Under the pieces are notes generated by a model. The model did no database searches and was not told the DNA's origin. It saw only the letters and a program-made list of their open reading frames with translations. A DNA stretch of 64,000 bases, from contig OZ026840.1 of assembly GCA_964023205.1 (NCBI GenBank), forward strand, positions 14,922,454 to 14,986,453, given 5' to 3'. Source of the stretch: Lutraria lutraria (Eukaryota > Mollusca > Bivalvia > Venerida > Mactridae). Position 1 is the stretch's first letter, and each line of letters begins with the position of its first letter. The translations under genes and the position numbers were made by a program. Shown piece by piece: positions 11,591 through 25,200 of the stretch.

Positions 11591-12310
11591 ATAAACAATA
11601 GCGATCCACACCACATCACTAACACATGTATCTTCATGTATGTTTTACTACATATCTGGACCAGGGACGCTGTAGTTAATGTGATGGACATGTGTGGTCT
11701 TATTGAACGAAAATTGTTACCTGACAATGACTTAATGATACTTATTACTTGGCTATGCTTTGCTTTCAACATCATGTCAGAACCAAATGTTTCTATACTT
11801 AATACCTAACACGATGGGAGATGCTGGATTTGATTTAAAAGAAAAAGAAGATCGGGATCTATTTAACGAAATTTGTTACGTAACAAACACCTCATAATTT
11901 GGGTTGTAAAGTGAATTCATTTAGATGTAGTTTTAAGGTAATTTCTACTCAATCAGCAAGACTTTCAATGTTGTAGACCCATACTTCCGTACGTTATCAA
12001 TAATTTCTATCAAAATATGTTATCTGTAATTAGGTTCATTTGTATAACAACACATACAATTATTTAAAGCGTATAACAGCTTTGTATGTACACATACAAA
12101 ATTGTGGCCAATATTCTGGAATAGGTGTTTTAGATACATTCTTTGTAAATAAAAATCAATAGAAATCATGTTTTGATTTATTATACCGCTTAGCTTAGAG
12201 GTTGTTTTAGTACAACCAATGTGTCTTCAATTAGTGCTTTGACCGGAAGTAGTTCATAGCTATGATGGTGATATACAGTTAAAGCTGTGCTAGTAGTCAG
12301 CTCCGACTGT
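10590..12310 (+). repeat. Segmental duplication, downstream copy (pairs with 930-4500)
   Basis: This covers FAXC intron 4 end, exons 5 and 6, and the 3' flank, and aligns with the partial upstream paralog. It lacks the TA-flanked element found at 2261-3648 in the other copy, so it serves as the empty site. Confidence 0.8.
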
Positions 12311-12879
12311 TTTTTTTCTAGACGAATTATACTTAGGAGTATTTGTTTATTATAGCTGTTTGCGAGTACTTACTGTATAGTCTATTACTAGATTGGCTAA
12401 TCCTGGCCATTTGATTGGCTAATGGTGATTTCGGTCATTTTTGATTGGTCAATCATTTGACTGGCTATTCGTCGCGTTACCTGTCATGTTTGACGGAATC
12501 TGTTCGTCTGCTCTGTTGTTTAAACGCAACTAAGTAATGTAGGCATCGTTCGATGATGTTAACGTGGCACAATATCGGGAACATCATTAGATGTAAGTTT
12601 AATGTGGTTGTATCATATAAGACTATGGTGGATTTGGTAGTATTTAGGGTGTAGTTTATTCCATTGATGTATGGTATGGTAATACCATGTACATGTGAAC
12701 TATATACATGAATGTATTCATTTGTCAAATACTCATAATTTTCAAAATATGTGTATTATCTATAACTTGTAAATATGTTATATACTCTCCATAATGGAGG
12801 AATGAATAAAGTAGACGGTCAATATCCTTTATGAAAAAAGCAACTTCATACAAAACACTTTAACCAATGCTTCCTGTAA

Positions 12880-13440
12880 TTCGTCTAACTATAACGTTTT
12901 GTTATAGTTGTTCTTGTTATTTTTACGCCCATTTTCAACAGTCAGAGTTTTACAAGGCGATCAGTTCACCTAACCATCGTTCCTGGGAAAGGTCATTTGG
13001 TATTAAGACCACCTGTTACGGATACATAACTCCAGACCGCTTTCAATATTTCTTCTATTTTTCTATCTGTTAATGAGATACGTCCGAATTTATTTATTTA
13101 TTCGTTTTTGTAACGACCCATTGGACAGCTATGTTCATTTCAGAGCCGCCCCAGAGAGAGGGAGATTTGGTACAGAAGAACCGGACACGTACATCCCTAC
13201 TCTTTTCGGAGAGTTTTTCCTGGTTTTTCATCTTCCCCGTAGTAACGCACCGATAAATGCCACTACTCCTTTGTGGTAATTTTTCTCAGACACAGTACTT
13301 GGCTATGTAGTTGTGACGGGGACACTTAAAAAATGTCTCTGTGAAATTCGAAAGGCCGATACGAGAATCGAAACAACGACCTTTCGTTTAGTAGTCCAGT
13401 ACGTTACCACTCTATCTCCGATCAGCCCAGATAAGTCCAA
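12880..13440 (-). mobile_element. tRNA-derived SINE-like element
   Basis: Read on the minus strand, the right part shows a tRNA-like A box (TAGAGTGGTAACGTACTGG) and a B box (GTTTCGATTCTCG), at about 13365-13430. The left part has a TTTTTACGCCCATTTTCAAC...CACCTAACCATCGTTCC block that recurs at 31110-31190. Both together suggest tRNA-headed SINEs of one family or a composite. Open frames inside it are not treated as genes. Confidence 0.5.
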
Positions 13441-13621
13441 TATTTCTTCCAATGGTATATCGAGGTATAGCTGTACATGAGATTTGTAGTCACATAAACA
13501 TGTGAAATATATTTATTTTCGCTGTGAAACTGTCAAGATACGGTATACTTAAGCACCTAGTTTTCTTGTTGACATGGACAGTGTCTTATATGAGCCAAAA
13601 CGTATAAGTCGACCAAACAAA

Positions 13622-13715
13622 GAGTGAGTGAGTGAGTGAGTGAGTGAGTGAGTGAGTGAGTGAGTGAGTGAGTGAGTGAGTGAGTGAGTTAGTTAGTTAG
13701 TTAGTTAGTTAGTTA
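13622..13715. repeat. (GAGT)n followed by (AGTT)n microsatellite
   Basis: About 17 perfect GAGT units run directly into about 6 AGTT units, seen directly in the sequence. Confidence 0.97.
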
Positions 13716-14170
13716 AAACTAATACATGAACTATCAATGTTTTAAATTTCATTGAAAGAAATTACACACTGATAATAAATACCACATATATTTACCTTAC
13801 TCAAATCATTCATACCTAAGGGCATGTTTACGAAGAAGGAAACAGTGAAGTAATGAACTCTGTTCGCGTGGTTTTGCCAATTAACAAGTTACTTACATTA
13901 ATGGTTATACTAACTATAACAGTTTACAAAATGGTTCGATATTTATTAAATCTCATTTTATTTATAACACTATGGATTGCTTTTATACAAATTCATCACA
14001 CGGACAGTGCTTCGCTAAATGACCCAGGTTATTACCTTTCTTCTATTACATACATGTATATTTTAATCGATGTTTTCTTGTTTCGATGGTTTCAATTAAA
14101 AAAATTAAGTATCTATGCAAGTACATGTACTTAAAGTTTGTTCATGATGAATAAAAATCTAACAGGAAGA

Positions 14171-15517
14171 TATAGCTGACTCTCGTTAGCAGTCGTAACT
14201 ATTCGGGAATTTCCGTAACTGAGAAATACGCACTTTTTTAGAACAACACCGAGGAGCTCTTCATTGTCTCGTTCATGCGAACTCGCTTAACACGATATTT
14301 CCGTTACCTCGAAGTTTCCGTCTGTCCTGTAGTATCCCTTCTTTGTCGTAAAGGAAGAATTTTCTATTCGAAGTTTTTTGTTTGAAGTCCTGATCAATCA
14401 ATTGACTCCTTATATGTACTGTTTAGCTCGATGTAATACATGTATTTGTTCCATTCATGTAATGAGTCTATATGTGATTCTGTATCTATGTAGTAGTAAA
14501 ACATGAATGTGGTTCATGAAACAGTATAAATTCAGTCATATTTCATTGCTTTCCATAGCTTAAAACTAGTTAAGCATAACGTTGTTTAAAGAGTTGGGTT
14601 TAAAGACTTTTTCCGAATCCGCCATATCAGTGTTAATTTGGTTTCATTTCAAGTTGCATTTCAAGTCTATATAAGTTCAGTTTCCATGAGTACCTTAAGT
14701 ACTTTGATTTCAAATGTGGTTCGTCATATCTTTCATGAATCTCAGTCTATTATAAAATTGAAATATGTGTGGTGAAGGTAATTTTATAATGTAAATTAAT
14801 GCACTTTCAAAAAAATTAACGTTGTATACTACTACAAAACTGAATTCGAATTTGTTTAAAATGAATAAATTAGTTATATGAGCCTAAAATAGATCACAAC
14901 ATAGTCTGAACACCTGCACATTATACAGTGAATAAAGTTGGTGGAGCAGAACATTAAAACGAACGTATTCATGTTATAATATACGTTTGTTAGATTAATT
15001 TAAACATATTTAACTTCTATTCATCAAACATATTAAAGTAAAACAATACATATATATGTGTATATATACAGCCCCTGGGGAAAACAAAATATGGCCTTTA
15101 TTGACAAGGAGCCTTTAATTCTGAGGTAATTTTGTTCTTAATAATCAATGCAAGTTATAAAATAATGGCCTTTATTCACACGAAGACCTTTATTTGGAGG
15201 TGGCCACTAACACAGGTGTGACTGTATAAGGAAAGAATCAAAACGGAAAGCAGAGTCTTTTAGAATTCTGCTCCTTGGGATTAGATTAACACTAACTCTA
15301 AAGGTATTGTCTTTAGTCTTAAGCAGATATGTTCTTCTTACGAAACCCACAGAGATTTTCACGAATTTGTAATTTGTAATTCTCACGAAATTGTAATTCT
15401 CACTAATTTGTAATTCTCACGAAATATTGTGCATAATCGGACTATGTATATAAGTTCTTGTTAACATTAAGTATATCGACGGTTTCGAAAACTTCGAGCT
15501 AACGAGGGTCAACTGTA
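14171..15517. mobile_element. Candidate DNA transposon with 'CTCGTTAGC' inverted ends
   Basis: The left end TATAGCTGACTCTCGTTAGC is mirrored by GCTAACGAGGGTCAACTGTA at about 15498-15517, giving roughly 20 bp inverted repeats with two mismatches and TA at the borders. The interior carries an inverted 'aataaaggcc' MITE at 15075-15230 and a ~20 bp tandem repeat (CTCACGAAATTGTAATT-like) at 15358-15425. No transposase was found. Confidence 0.45.
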
Positions 15518-15623
15518 TTTTGAAAGAAGACAAGATTCCCGACCCCGAGGTTGTAAAACTTCGAGCTAACGAGGGTCAACTGTATTTTGAAAGAAGACAA
15601 GATTCCCGACCCCGAGGTTGTAA
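15490..15623. repeat. 67-bp tandem duplication
   Basis: Two adjacent, essentially identical 67-base units begin with AACTTCGAGCTAACGAGGG at 15490 and 15557. The unit contains the right end of the candidate transposon at 14171-15517, so the duplication came after insertion or arose with it. Confidence 0.9.
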
Positions 15624-16138
15624 AACATGAGATCAATCTCCGAACTCAAACCGTAAAAATAATGATAGAACTGATTAATGGTTAAATACCTTTATATATC
15701 AATTATGTTTTCTGGCTAGTGTATTAATAATATCATTATTGTCCGAGCCTAATTGAATTAGAAATATCAAAAGATAAGATATGAGATTTGAGCTCGACGG
15801 TCGATCTTAACTTTTCATTATATCGAAGCCTGGAAATCGACTGAAATTAATCGACTGATCTTATGCAATTTGGTTATCCTTGAAATAATATTGTTTATGG
15901 TAAGGTTACTTACTCATAAAAAGGCCCTTACCCATCTTGTTTTGGCCTCTCGGGTAAAAAAAATATTCTTTAACAAAAATAGCCTTCAGAAAATGTATTT
16001 TGGGTTCAATATAGAAATCCGAATTTTAAAAAATAATCCTACCTACTTACATACCCTTTAAAATTTATCTGTGTAGGATTACCGTAATTAAACATTTTTA
16101 AGGATGGTCTTACGTACTTATGTGTTTTTCATTTATAG

Positions 16139-16416
16139 ATGTGAAGAAAGATTATAAGGAAATTAAGTTAGCAGTGAGAAAACTGAGAATACAAGAAAGA
16201 GGTAGACTGATTCAACAAGAATATGAACAACGAAAAATGAAAGAAACAGAGAATGATACGAAAGACGCTCAGGAGAAAAATAAAGTTGGTAGCAAAGTGA
16301 AAATCTCAACCACAAAAACACCAAAGGTGGTTGCAGCAAAGGTCAAAGCAAGAAGTCATAACGAGAAAGACAAATACAAAAGAGAATGGAATGTGAGAGA
16401 GAAAGATGGACTTTAA
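16139..16416 (+). CDS. Orphan 3'-terminal exon, Lys/Arg/Glu-rich protein
   Basis: After a good acceptor (TTTTTCATTTATAG) the frame runs 92 codons to TAA; the exon starts two bases into a codon, so an upstream exon must exist if this is real. The peptide begins VKKDYKEIKLAVRKLRIQER, is strongly charged and probably helical or coiled-coil in the first 45 residues, and ends with a very basic tail (KVKARSHNEKDKYKREW). Codon composition is unlike the AT-noise frames around it. AATAAA at 16602 gives a plausible end. I found no convincing upstream exon between 12.3 and 16.1 kb. No family is recognised. Confidence 0.55.
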
Positions 16417-16649
16417 CACGATGACTAGTATACATTGACAAAGGAATTTATGGTTACTGCAAAATTACGTGATTGTGAAAATGTTGATGATATTTCACTA
16501 TTCAATGGCATGTTTTAACATTTGTGTGTACATGGTAGTAAAATTTTATGAAGAAACGTGGATGGGTCGTATGGTAGTTTAAAGTGAACCCGATTCGCAT
16601 AAATAAAACACGTTTGTACCTTTTATCAGACATAAATTACACTACACTG

Positions 16650-16816
16650 CAATATCTCCAAAGCAACACCCTTTGGCAGAAGCAAAAATGTTGCTGTTGA
16701 GAGATTGTTGCTCAAGAGAGATTAGATTAATAGTTAAATCGTTCAGTGAGAAAAAAACAAGCTGTTCTTGAAGGGAGGATGTTGCTCGAGAGACTGCCAC
16801 TCTAGAGAGGTTGTAC
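16650..16816. mobile_element. MITE, second copy of the family at 5705-5880
   Basis: It shares AATATCTCCAAAGCAACACCC at the left and TCTAGAGAGGTTGTAC at the right, with the same internal GTTGCTCAAGAGAGA blocks as the copy in FAXC intron 1, but is more diverged. Confidence 0.65.
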
Positions 16817-16819
16817 AAC

Positions 16820-19229
16820 GTTGTTATTGATATTGATGTATTTTCTAAACGACCACAGCAATACTCATTAAATATATTTCTTGAGGCAATCAAATTTATG
16901 GTTAAATAAAATAACCACGTGTCAATTAATATTACATGAAGTATGCTTTGCTTGGTTTGATTCAATCAATATGTATGCATACGTGTCTGTATCTAAGAGG
17001 GGTTCTGTGTTTTCATACAGTGAGTGTTTGTCCATAATGATATAGTATGCACGAAACGGTGGACAGTTTCCCATATGTCGTTCCTCCACTGGCAAGCCCT
17101 TTGAACTTTCAAATTATTAGACCTTTCACCAGACACTACGATACCAGACTAGCTGCACCACAGGTGCTTGACACAAATCTAATTTTAGCTGTATAGGCTA
17201 TTATACCCAATGATAAGGTAAGGTACCCAACATGCATGCTAATCTGCAATAAAAGACGACCAAATAACTACTTTCTTCTTGTGGGGTTATATATATATGC
17301 GTCACAACTTTTATTTTGAGAAAATCGACGAAACGCACGAAACACGGTCCAATGTTTCACCAGATACACACAAATTTCGATTTCGACCTCCCCTATAGGT
17401 ATACAGTACTAAATATTGTCTGGTCTATTTTTATATCAAAACTCCATATATAAACGTAAAACGTGCGTACGTCAACAGATAAACATGTTTTTTTTTTGCT
17501 TTTCAACGACAGCTATGTTGCACGTATGCGATGTACGCTGAAAACAACAAAATATCGTTGGACACTCAACTATTTCAACACGGAAGAATCCATATACTAA
17601 TATTAAACCGTGCCAGGCCACACTGAAAAAATACCGCTTTCAGATTAGCTACAACCGTCATTCATTATATTTTAACCAATCAGACGACAGGATTCATTGT
17701 CAAAATGGTCGCTTCGGCATTCATTCAAAACAGTTCTGTGTACAGCGATATTTTGTTGTTATCAGTGTAAATACCATGATGTACCACATAAACAAATAAG
17801 AATCCCCTTTTGTGCCAAACTTTTCCTGTGATTTTCTAGACACGGTGCTTGGCTCGTTAGTTTGGATGATAAATAAATCGCTTCCACCCAAAAATTATGC
17901 AACAATAACTTCCGAAGATTTTCCGACCTTTTATGGAAACTTATGGGCATGCACACTGCAAAGAAGAGGTAGATTTCAATTTCGCTGAATGATGACATAT
18001 TTCTCAGATCATTTACGGAACTCTGCGAACATGCTTAGCATAGATATTGACTAAAACAAAGATGTCTAAAACCCAACATTTCCGAGACTTAATGTATGAG
18101 TCGCGGATATATATTTTTGTGATATGTATTGTTAATTGAAGGAATTTTTGTCTGGAATTTCTTTCGGCGACTTTTTTTCTTTAAAAGCTTCTAATTTATC
18201 ATCCTTTTCTTTGATTCAAGATGCACCAAGTTGTAGGGTATGCCCCATTAAACGTCCAATTGTGTATGTAAATTGTTTTTGCCTTTTCATAGTCAAAAGC
18301 TGTATCGTGAAATACTACATGCAAACATTTATCTAGAAAACAGGAGAGTCTACAAAACAGCTGTATCACAAAACAAGGCCAAAGGCAGCGGACGTATTTC
18401 TAACATCCTGTTGTGGTAATAAAAAGCGGACAGACAGTAATGACTGGCAAGTATTGATGTTATATATGTATTTACTAAACAGCACATAATTATTTTAACA
18501 AACTGGAATTAAAACATGATGCATAAGAGAACAGATAATGATAAATAAAACCAACACAGTCAAAGTAAACACTCGGACATACAAATAAATAAAACCTCAG
18601 CTTTTTAACCTTGTTCCCAGGCGTCTATATATCACAACACTGTCCATGTTCAATAAATTAATATTTTAATTGCAATATCACAGATAAAATTAATAATCTT
18701 GATTAAAAAAGAACAGTAAGAAGGTTAAGATACAAACACCAGGTGAAAATCCAAAGTTAGTAAAAAATATGTTTACAAATACCATTCCAGTTCCATTCAT
18801 TTTCATCCATGACCTTTAGTCAATCGTTTAGAGCTCTTAGGAGTACACATCATCATACAGTTATGCATGGAAAGTACTTCGATTTAATTTAATGTGTAGC
18901 ATGTTTATCTCATGTTGAAATGTCTCAGTATCAAAATTTATTTGCTGTCTTTCATTTGGATAATAAGTCAAATGCACAACAGAAAATTTACACAGATTGG
19001 TTCATTAAGAGAATCCTGGTGCACAATATAATATATCATAATTGGTAAGGCTATTTTTCTGAACAATATTTCATGATAAGCAACAATACTCATGATAGGT
19101 GTAGACTACAGAACATTTAAAAAAGCGCATTTGATAATCAATATATAGTGTCTAAATAGTCTTCAAACATAAAATCTGATATAATTCAAACAAATAAAAT
19201 TATTAATTATGTTACACATCCATAGTAAA
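16820..19229. other. Intergenic DNA and 3' side of the RLR gene
   Basis: No gene is supported. A diverged copy of the 27280-27621 MITE occupies roughly 17865-18247 (shared AAATCGCTTCCACCCAAAAAT and GCACCAAGTTGTAGGGTATG blocks, ending CCCCA-TTAA), with its left end missing. The 18.5-19.2 kb part is AT-rich and probably includes the RLR 3' UTR; a TTTATT (AATAAA on minus) at about 18938 is one candidate signal, not established. Confidence 0.4.
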
Positions 19230-22200
19230 CTACAGCTGATTGCCCAGCAACCTTGGTACATCTTCTGGGGTCATCTCTGGAACTCTGTACGGCTGATCCA
19301 ACCATTTCTTGTAGACATTCAGATCCTGGGTACGGCGATTTCTGAACTTCATATTTTCAATTTTGAGAACATGACATTCTAGCCCTTTGCATATGCCAAC
19401 GATGCCCCAATCCAAGCCACACTTTTTGCAAAACATTTTGTATTTTTTGTGTAGTCCATCATACGTTTTTGGTTTCCTATGTTCCTTTTTGACAACCTTA
19501 TCTGCAAAACTTTTGTCGATGGCAATGTGGTTACTTCCCATCTGTCTGACGTCTGACACGAAACATGCAAATATATTACATCTTCCACACAGAATTTCAT
19601 GGTCTTCTTCGGATTTTCTACCTTTCTTGTAATCCTCTGTTGCAACTTTAAAGCGGTACTTTGTCATTTCATCAGTTTGAAACTGACGGACTTTCATTTC
19701 TGTATAGTTCTTCGTGAGGCCCTTTATCCTTTTCAAAGCTCTGTACATCATGGCAGCCTTGTAAGCATTAATTCTGTCTTGTTCTAACATTTTCTCATCT
19801 GCCATCAGAGTAATTGTTGCATGCTTCTGACGTGCTCGACCTTATGGGCAGAAATAAGATTGTAGATTAAACCATCAAGAAATAGGAACACTTACTAAGA
19901 ACTTTATGCAATGGAACGATTTATTAACCAATAGTGGGTGTTATCTACATTGTTTCCGTCATTTTGAACTCATTGACTTCGTTAAGGAATAAAGTACATG
20001 TAGTACATATAGGAAGTCGACAATAACACTTGCAGACAACATTAATAAACAAACAGTAGCTCTCCTTGAATTGGTTGAAAATGTAGAATATATATATGCA
20101 TGTTTTAATCTTAATAAAGCTACCTTTCATTTGGATCTTTGTGATTTCATCACCGGAATATTCATAACTGAGGACGATGTTGCATTGGGGAACATCAATA
20201 CCTTCATTACCAACAGACGTACAAACAAGTACTTTGAAGACACCTTCACGAAACTTTTCTAAAATGTCTGATTGTACACTCTCCGTCATACCTAGTAAAA
20301 TCAAGAATACACTAGTTTGAGTGATTGAACAAACTGGGTAAAAATACGAATTATTCAATTAATAATTATTAAGAAAGTCAAAACCCAGAAATTCTTGTAA
20401 ATGCCGTAATCGAGTATTTCTACACATACTACGATATGTGCCATTGCTCTTACCACCGCACTAATAACATAGAGGAGAACCTTGCAAAATATACACACAC
20501 ATCAAAATAATTTGACAAAGTTACCATTCACATTTAGTTCGACATCTTCGAAAAGAAAATCCTTATGAGACCTATATAATCTTTTTTCTCAAATATAATA
20601 TTATGCAATTATTTTACAAAATGGTTAGTCTTCAATTTTGTACACAGAAAATTTGGTGTTAGCGACCACCTCCAAATAAATGCCATTCTGTGAATAAAGG
20701 CGATTCTTTTGAAAACCGTCACTATTTACATAGAATAAACATATCTCCAAATAAAGACAGCCTGTCAATATAGGCCACTTTTGTCTTTTATTAGGGTGGT
20801 CTTTGTTCACAGCTTTAACCGTACATGAGTTGGGTTGTTGGGGTTGGTAGTTGTTTGGGGGAAGGCCGGGGTTTTTGTCTAGAAATGCATTGCTTATCTA
20901 CACCCTGTAATGTACCGCCGTTACAGACACCAATACAATTACTAGGTTTCGCAAATAATAAATGTAGCATAACAACTGGAATAGTAAAATTGAACTTAAT
21001 GTTTAGAATTTAGAACGAGTGTATTGATTAATTGGAGAAGCAGATGGATGAATATAACAGGCCAAGAAATAACTAAATTATTTCTTACCATCGTCAAAGC
21101 CACGATTCTCTTTTCCGTATAAGGGACTAGTTTTATATCCCGAACTGCCAAGGTCACTCTCAAGAAATTCTGCGAGGGATTTACACGTGGCTCTAGCTTT
21201 AACGAATACCAGCGCTCTGGAGTCCTCTCCTTTACCATCTAACATGCTCTTCAATGTGTTACTGAGGGTACGTATGTTAGGGTTTTCAGTATCTTTACCT
21301 GTATGTCGCAGTTTCTTCTGAACATCTTTATAAAGAGAAAAATGACTATGACATGATCACAAGCTTAATATTATTTCATTGTACAAATATGTTTAACTTA
21401 AGGTGAAGTGGCTGGCTGGCTTATTTCACTAAATATTCACTAAAATCATGTTTGGTTGCTTTTAAATTATTAAGCATTCGTTTATCAGTTGGTTTTACAA
21501 ACAATCTAGGCCGATTATGACAATGTGATGTTTTATTACAATTTTCAGCACTACCGCCTTGAATATCGAGACCGAAAACAATTCTACAGTATCTATGTGG
21601 GAGGAGCTTACCGGGAATACCACAATAACCAATACTCATTAGCAGATGGTATTTCAAGGCAGTTGTTGGTGTTTTCAAATCAATTATAATGGGAAATATA
21701 AACAAGAGAGCCATGATGACCCTATATCGCTCACCAGAAAATAAGTGTAAATGCAAATTCAATTGACACTGTGGCCAGGATTTTAATAAAAATGGTAGAA
21801 GTCTACTGGACAATACATTACACCAAATATCATGGCTCAAGGACTTGTGGTTTCCAACAAGAAGCCAATTTTGACCCCAGGGCCATATATTAAACAAGCC
21901 TGGTAGAGGTCTACTTGAAAATGCTACACACCAAATATCTAAGCTCTAAACAAACATTGTAATTGCTGACAAGAAGTTACCCCCGAGGAGGGGCCAATTT
22001 TAACACCAAGACATGATTTGAAGAAACTTTGTAGCGGTCTCCTAGACGATGCTACACACCAAATATCTAAGCTCTAGGCCTTGTGGTTTCGGACAAGAAG
22101 ATTTTTAAAGATTTCCCTATTGGTTACCAATTAACAGGATAAGACACAGCAGTGTTCCTGGATTTTGTATTCATTATATCCTCAATAAATTATCAACATC

Positions 22201-25200
22201 TCCAAATGGATCGAAAGACGAAAATCAATATCGTTATTTCTACAAACAAAATAAAGTCTTCACATGTGCCGTGGCAATGATTCGATCTCAGATCCAAGAT
22301 CTGTATACCATAATTCGGGCCGAAATTGAAGTATGAGCTTGGTCTTTAGAATGTTCACATTCTAATGTTAGTCCTCTTACCTAGAAGTTTCTGAAACAGT
22401 TTTCGCTCCATCTTCGTATGTTTTTCTTTGTGTAAACTGTCTTGATGATGTTTTTCTGCCAAGTACTTTATTACGTCCTTGGCACGTAGTAACTTGTTAA
22501 TTTCCAGTGCAGAGTTGAATGTCTGCAAAATAAATCCAAAACTACAAATTTGTCAAGAGGACACGAATGCCCCCACTGAGCGCTAAGTAAAAAGGGACCA
22601 TAACTCCTGTAAAAATGTTTAGATTTTAATGGAAATCGAACTTGACTTGTATGATTATACACCTAAATGTGAAATTTGAAATAAAATCTATGAAATATTT
22701 CATAAGTTCTCACTTGAAGATCAAATTCTGGATGGACAGAAGGACAGACAGGGTAACACTAAATAAAGAACTGTTCAATTAGTCACTTTTATACTGTTTT
22801 TGTCTTATTCAGAATCTCTCTTAGACTGTCACAACAGTAACATATAAATATCTATACATGTATTTGTATATTGCACTGACCTCAATAGTTGTATGAAAAA
22901 AGTTAGCCATGTAGCTGCAAACAAGGGTGCATAAGGATTCAATTTAATAATAGAATATTGGTAGACAAGTTACAGAGTAATCCGATGAATATATTTATTC
23001 TACCATTTTCTCATTTTAGATGTACAATGGCATTATGCATTGTTACGCGGCAATAATTATTACAAAGTTAAAATAAATGTTCTTATCTACATGTTTCAGC
23101 ATAAACTCACAGTAAGGTATCTGGCGCATGCACAGATATCTCTTGAAATGTCATTATCATCCACTTTTAACTGGGCACATTTAAATAAATCGATTGTCCA
23201 TTTATTGTATGATTGGGATTCCTTCTCAGATGGCTGTTTTTCTGTGACCAAATCAATAACTTCCGGTATCATCAACGCTATGTCTGCAATAGCATATGGA
23301 CTTGTGTACAAACCCAGAGATACAACGCAATTGATTGTATTAATCAATCAAGAGTCAAACGAGCGTACCTAATGCGCAAAATAATAACAAGAGGGCGGTC
23401 AAGTGGCCCTTCGATGCTCACCAGAGAAACGTGTTATGGCAATATCACTTACAAATTTGATTTAAAGTTGTGCTGCTGTAAGTAAACGGGTTTCCTGTAT
23501 CAATCTATTTAAATTTGAGACCAAAGTAATAACTTCCGGAAAATCACCCAAATAAAGCATTCCTTTGGAGTTTCTTCAAATTTGACACAGCCGTTTCAGA
23601 TTAAAAATCGTTTGAAGGATTGTGGATGGACGACAGATAAAATAGATACTAATATCTCACCCTGAGCTTAGCTCATGTTAGTTAAAAACGAACAATACAT
23701 TAGTACATGGTATATACAATAAGAATTGTATATGGATGTAAAAGGTTTCGATTGAATTAATTTGCTTTGTGGCAATTCGGCATTTATATCATATATAATT
23801 ATTATTTTAAATAAATATTATTATAAGCGTCAAACCATAGCATGACTATAATTACGTACCATACAGCAAGTCTTCAGTTTCCTCAATAGCAATTATCAGT
23901 ATATCTTTACATGGATCAATATCAGGTTTTTCTAATGGAATTGTCTCTACAAAAAGACAACCAATCGATGAAAATGGATAACAATAATTATGTTCAAATT
24001 GTTATCATATCTAAATTGAAGACAACAATTTGTCGGCAACATTCACGTAAAGATCTCAAGAATTTATCCTTTTCGTACATGATACGATGGTCAGATGAAT
24101 GAAACAATAATATATATACTATATTCTAATTGATAAAGAAAGTTTGGTATATAAACACGAACTAAGATCTGTGGACAAATCCAAACCTTTTTATGTCTTA
24201 ATAAAAGAAATTGGTCTACAACTGTAATTAATTCATTCTTACATTACGTAAAACACATACAATTGCCTGAGAACACCCCTGTCAAATAGTTATTCATACT
24301 TCATGAACTATTAATATAGTGTGCAAGAATAGTTCATGAAAAATTCATGTCTTTATGAATTCCTTTCAAAGGGGTAATGTACAAGGGAAATCCAAACGTA
24401 AGATTAAAGCTAGGGCATCTATCTCTGCAAATCATACAAAAATATAGCATTCACCTTCTTCGGGCATGTTAGTATGCTCTTTTAAAGCAGCAATATTCTT
24501 TTCAACTGTTGATAGAATTCTAACGTCTAAACAAGACATCACTCTAAGTATGTAATCAACTGCTTCATCCTCCGTTCTAGACTTCCCAACACCAATCGAC
24601 GCCGTTAATCCAATAACCTAATCATAAATTAATACTCATATTAAGCAAATGATGAAAATGGGGGAAATCATCGCAGCAAACGCAACAAAAATTATTTGTG
24701 AACATAACATTTGATGTGAAGCTAGCAGTCATAAACTTACTTATCCAACACATGATTATTTTAACTATATACAGTTCCATCTATATTTCATGTCTTCCTC
24801 TCCTATAAAAGTGAATATTCCTCGTATTCGACTTTTGGTGCAAAGTCAATGTTCACGCTCGCTGCCAATAATGTCATTTACACATTTATTATTAAACCAA
24901 TATCCCGCAGGAATAAAATACACACGGTAAGTGATTAGATTGCTATAAAGTAACCATAACAAGAGGGCCAAGATGACCCTATATCGCTCACATGACAATC
25001 ACTGTTCACTTATTAAAATATTGTTTTGAACTGATTAACCCATGTTTGAACCTGTCCTACAAAAAAATAAGACAAACATTCAGACAAAATTTGGTGAAGA
25101 TCCAATCAAAACCATGAGAACTACAACACAGACAAGGTTTTCCTAAGATTTGACCTCGTGACCTAGTTTTTGACCCCAGATGACCTATGTTCGGATTTGT

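Noticed and set aside
13853..14134. 93-codon hydrophobic + frame resembling a membrane protein
   Set aside because: AT-rich sequence readily gives hydrophobic frames; there is no homology, splice context or poly(A) support.
20825..21013. 62-codon + frame MSWVVGVGSCLGEG...
   Set aside because: Lies in an RLR intron next to a MITE, with no supporting signal.
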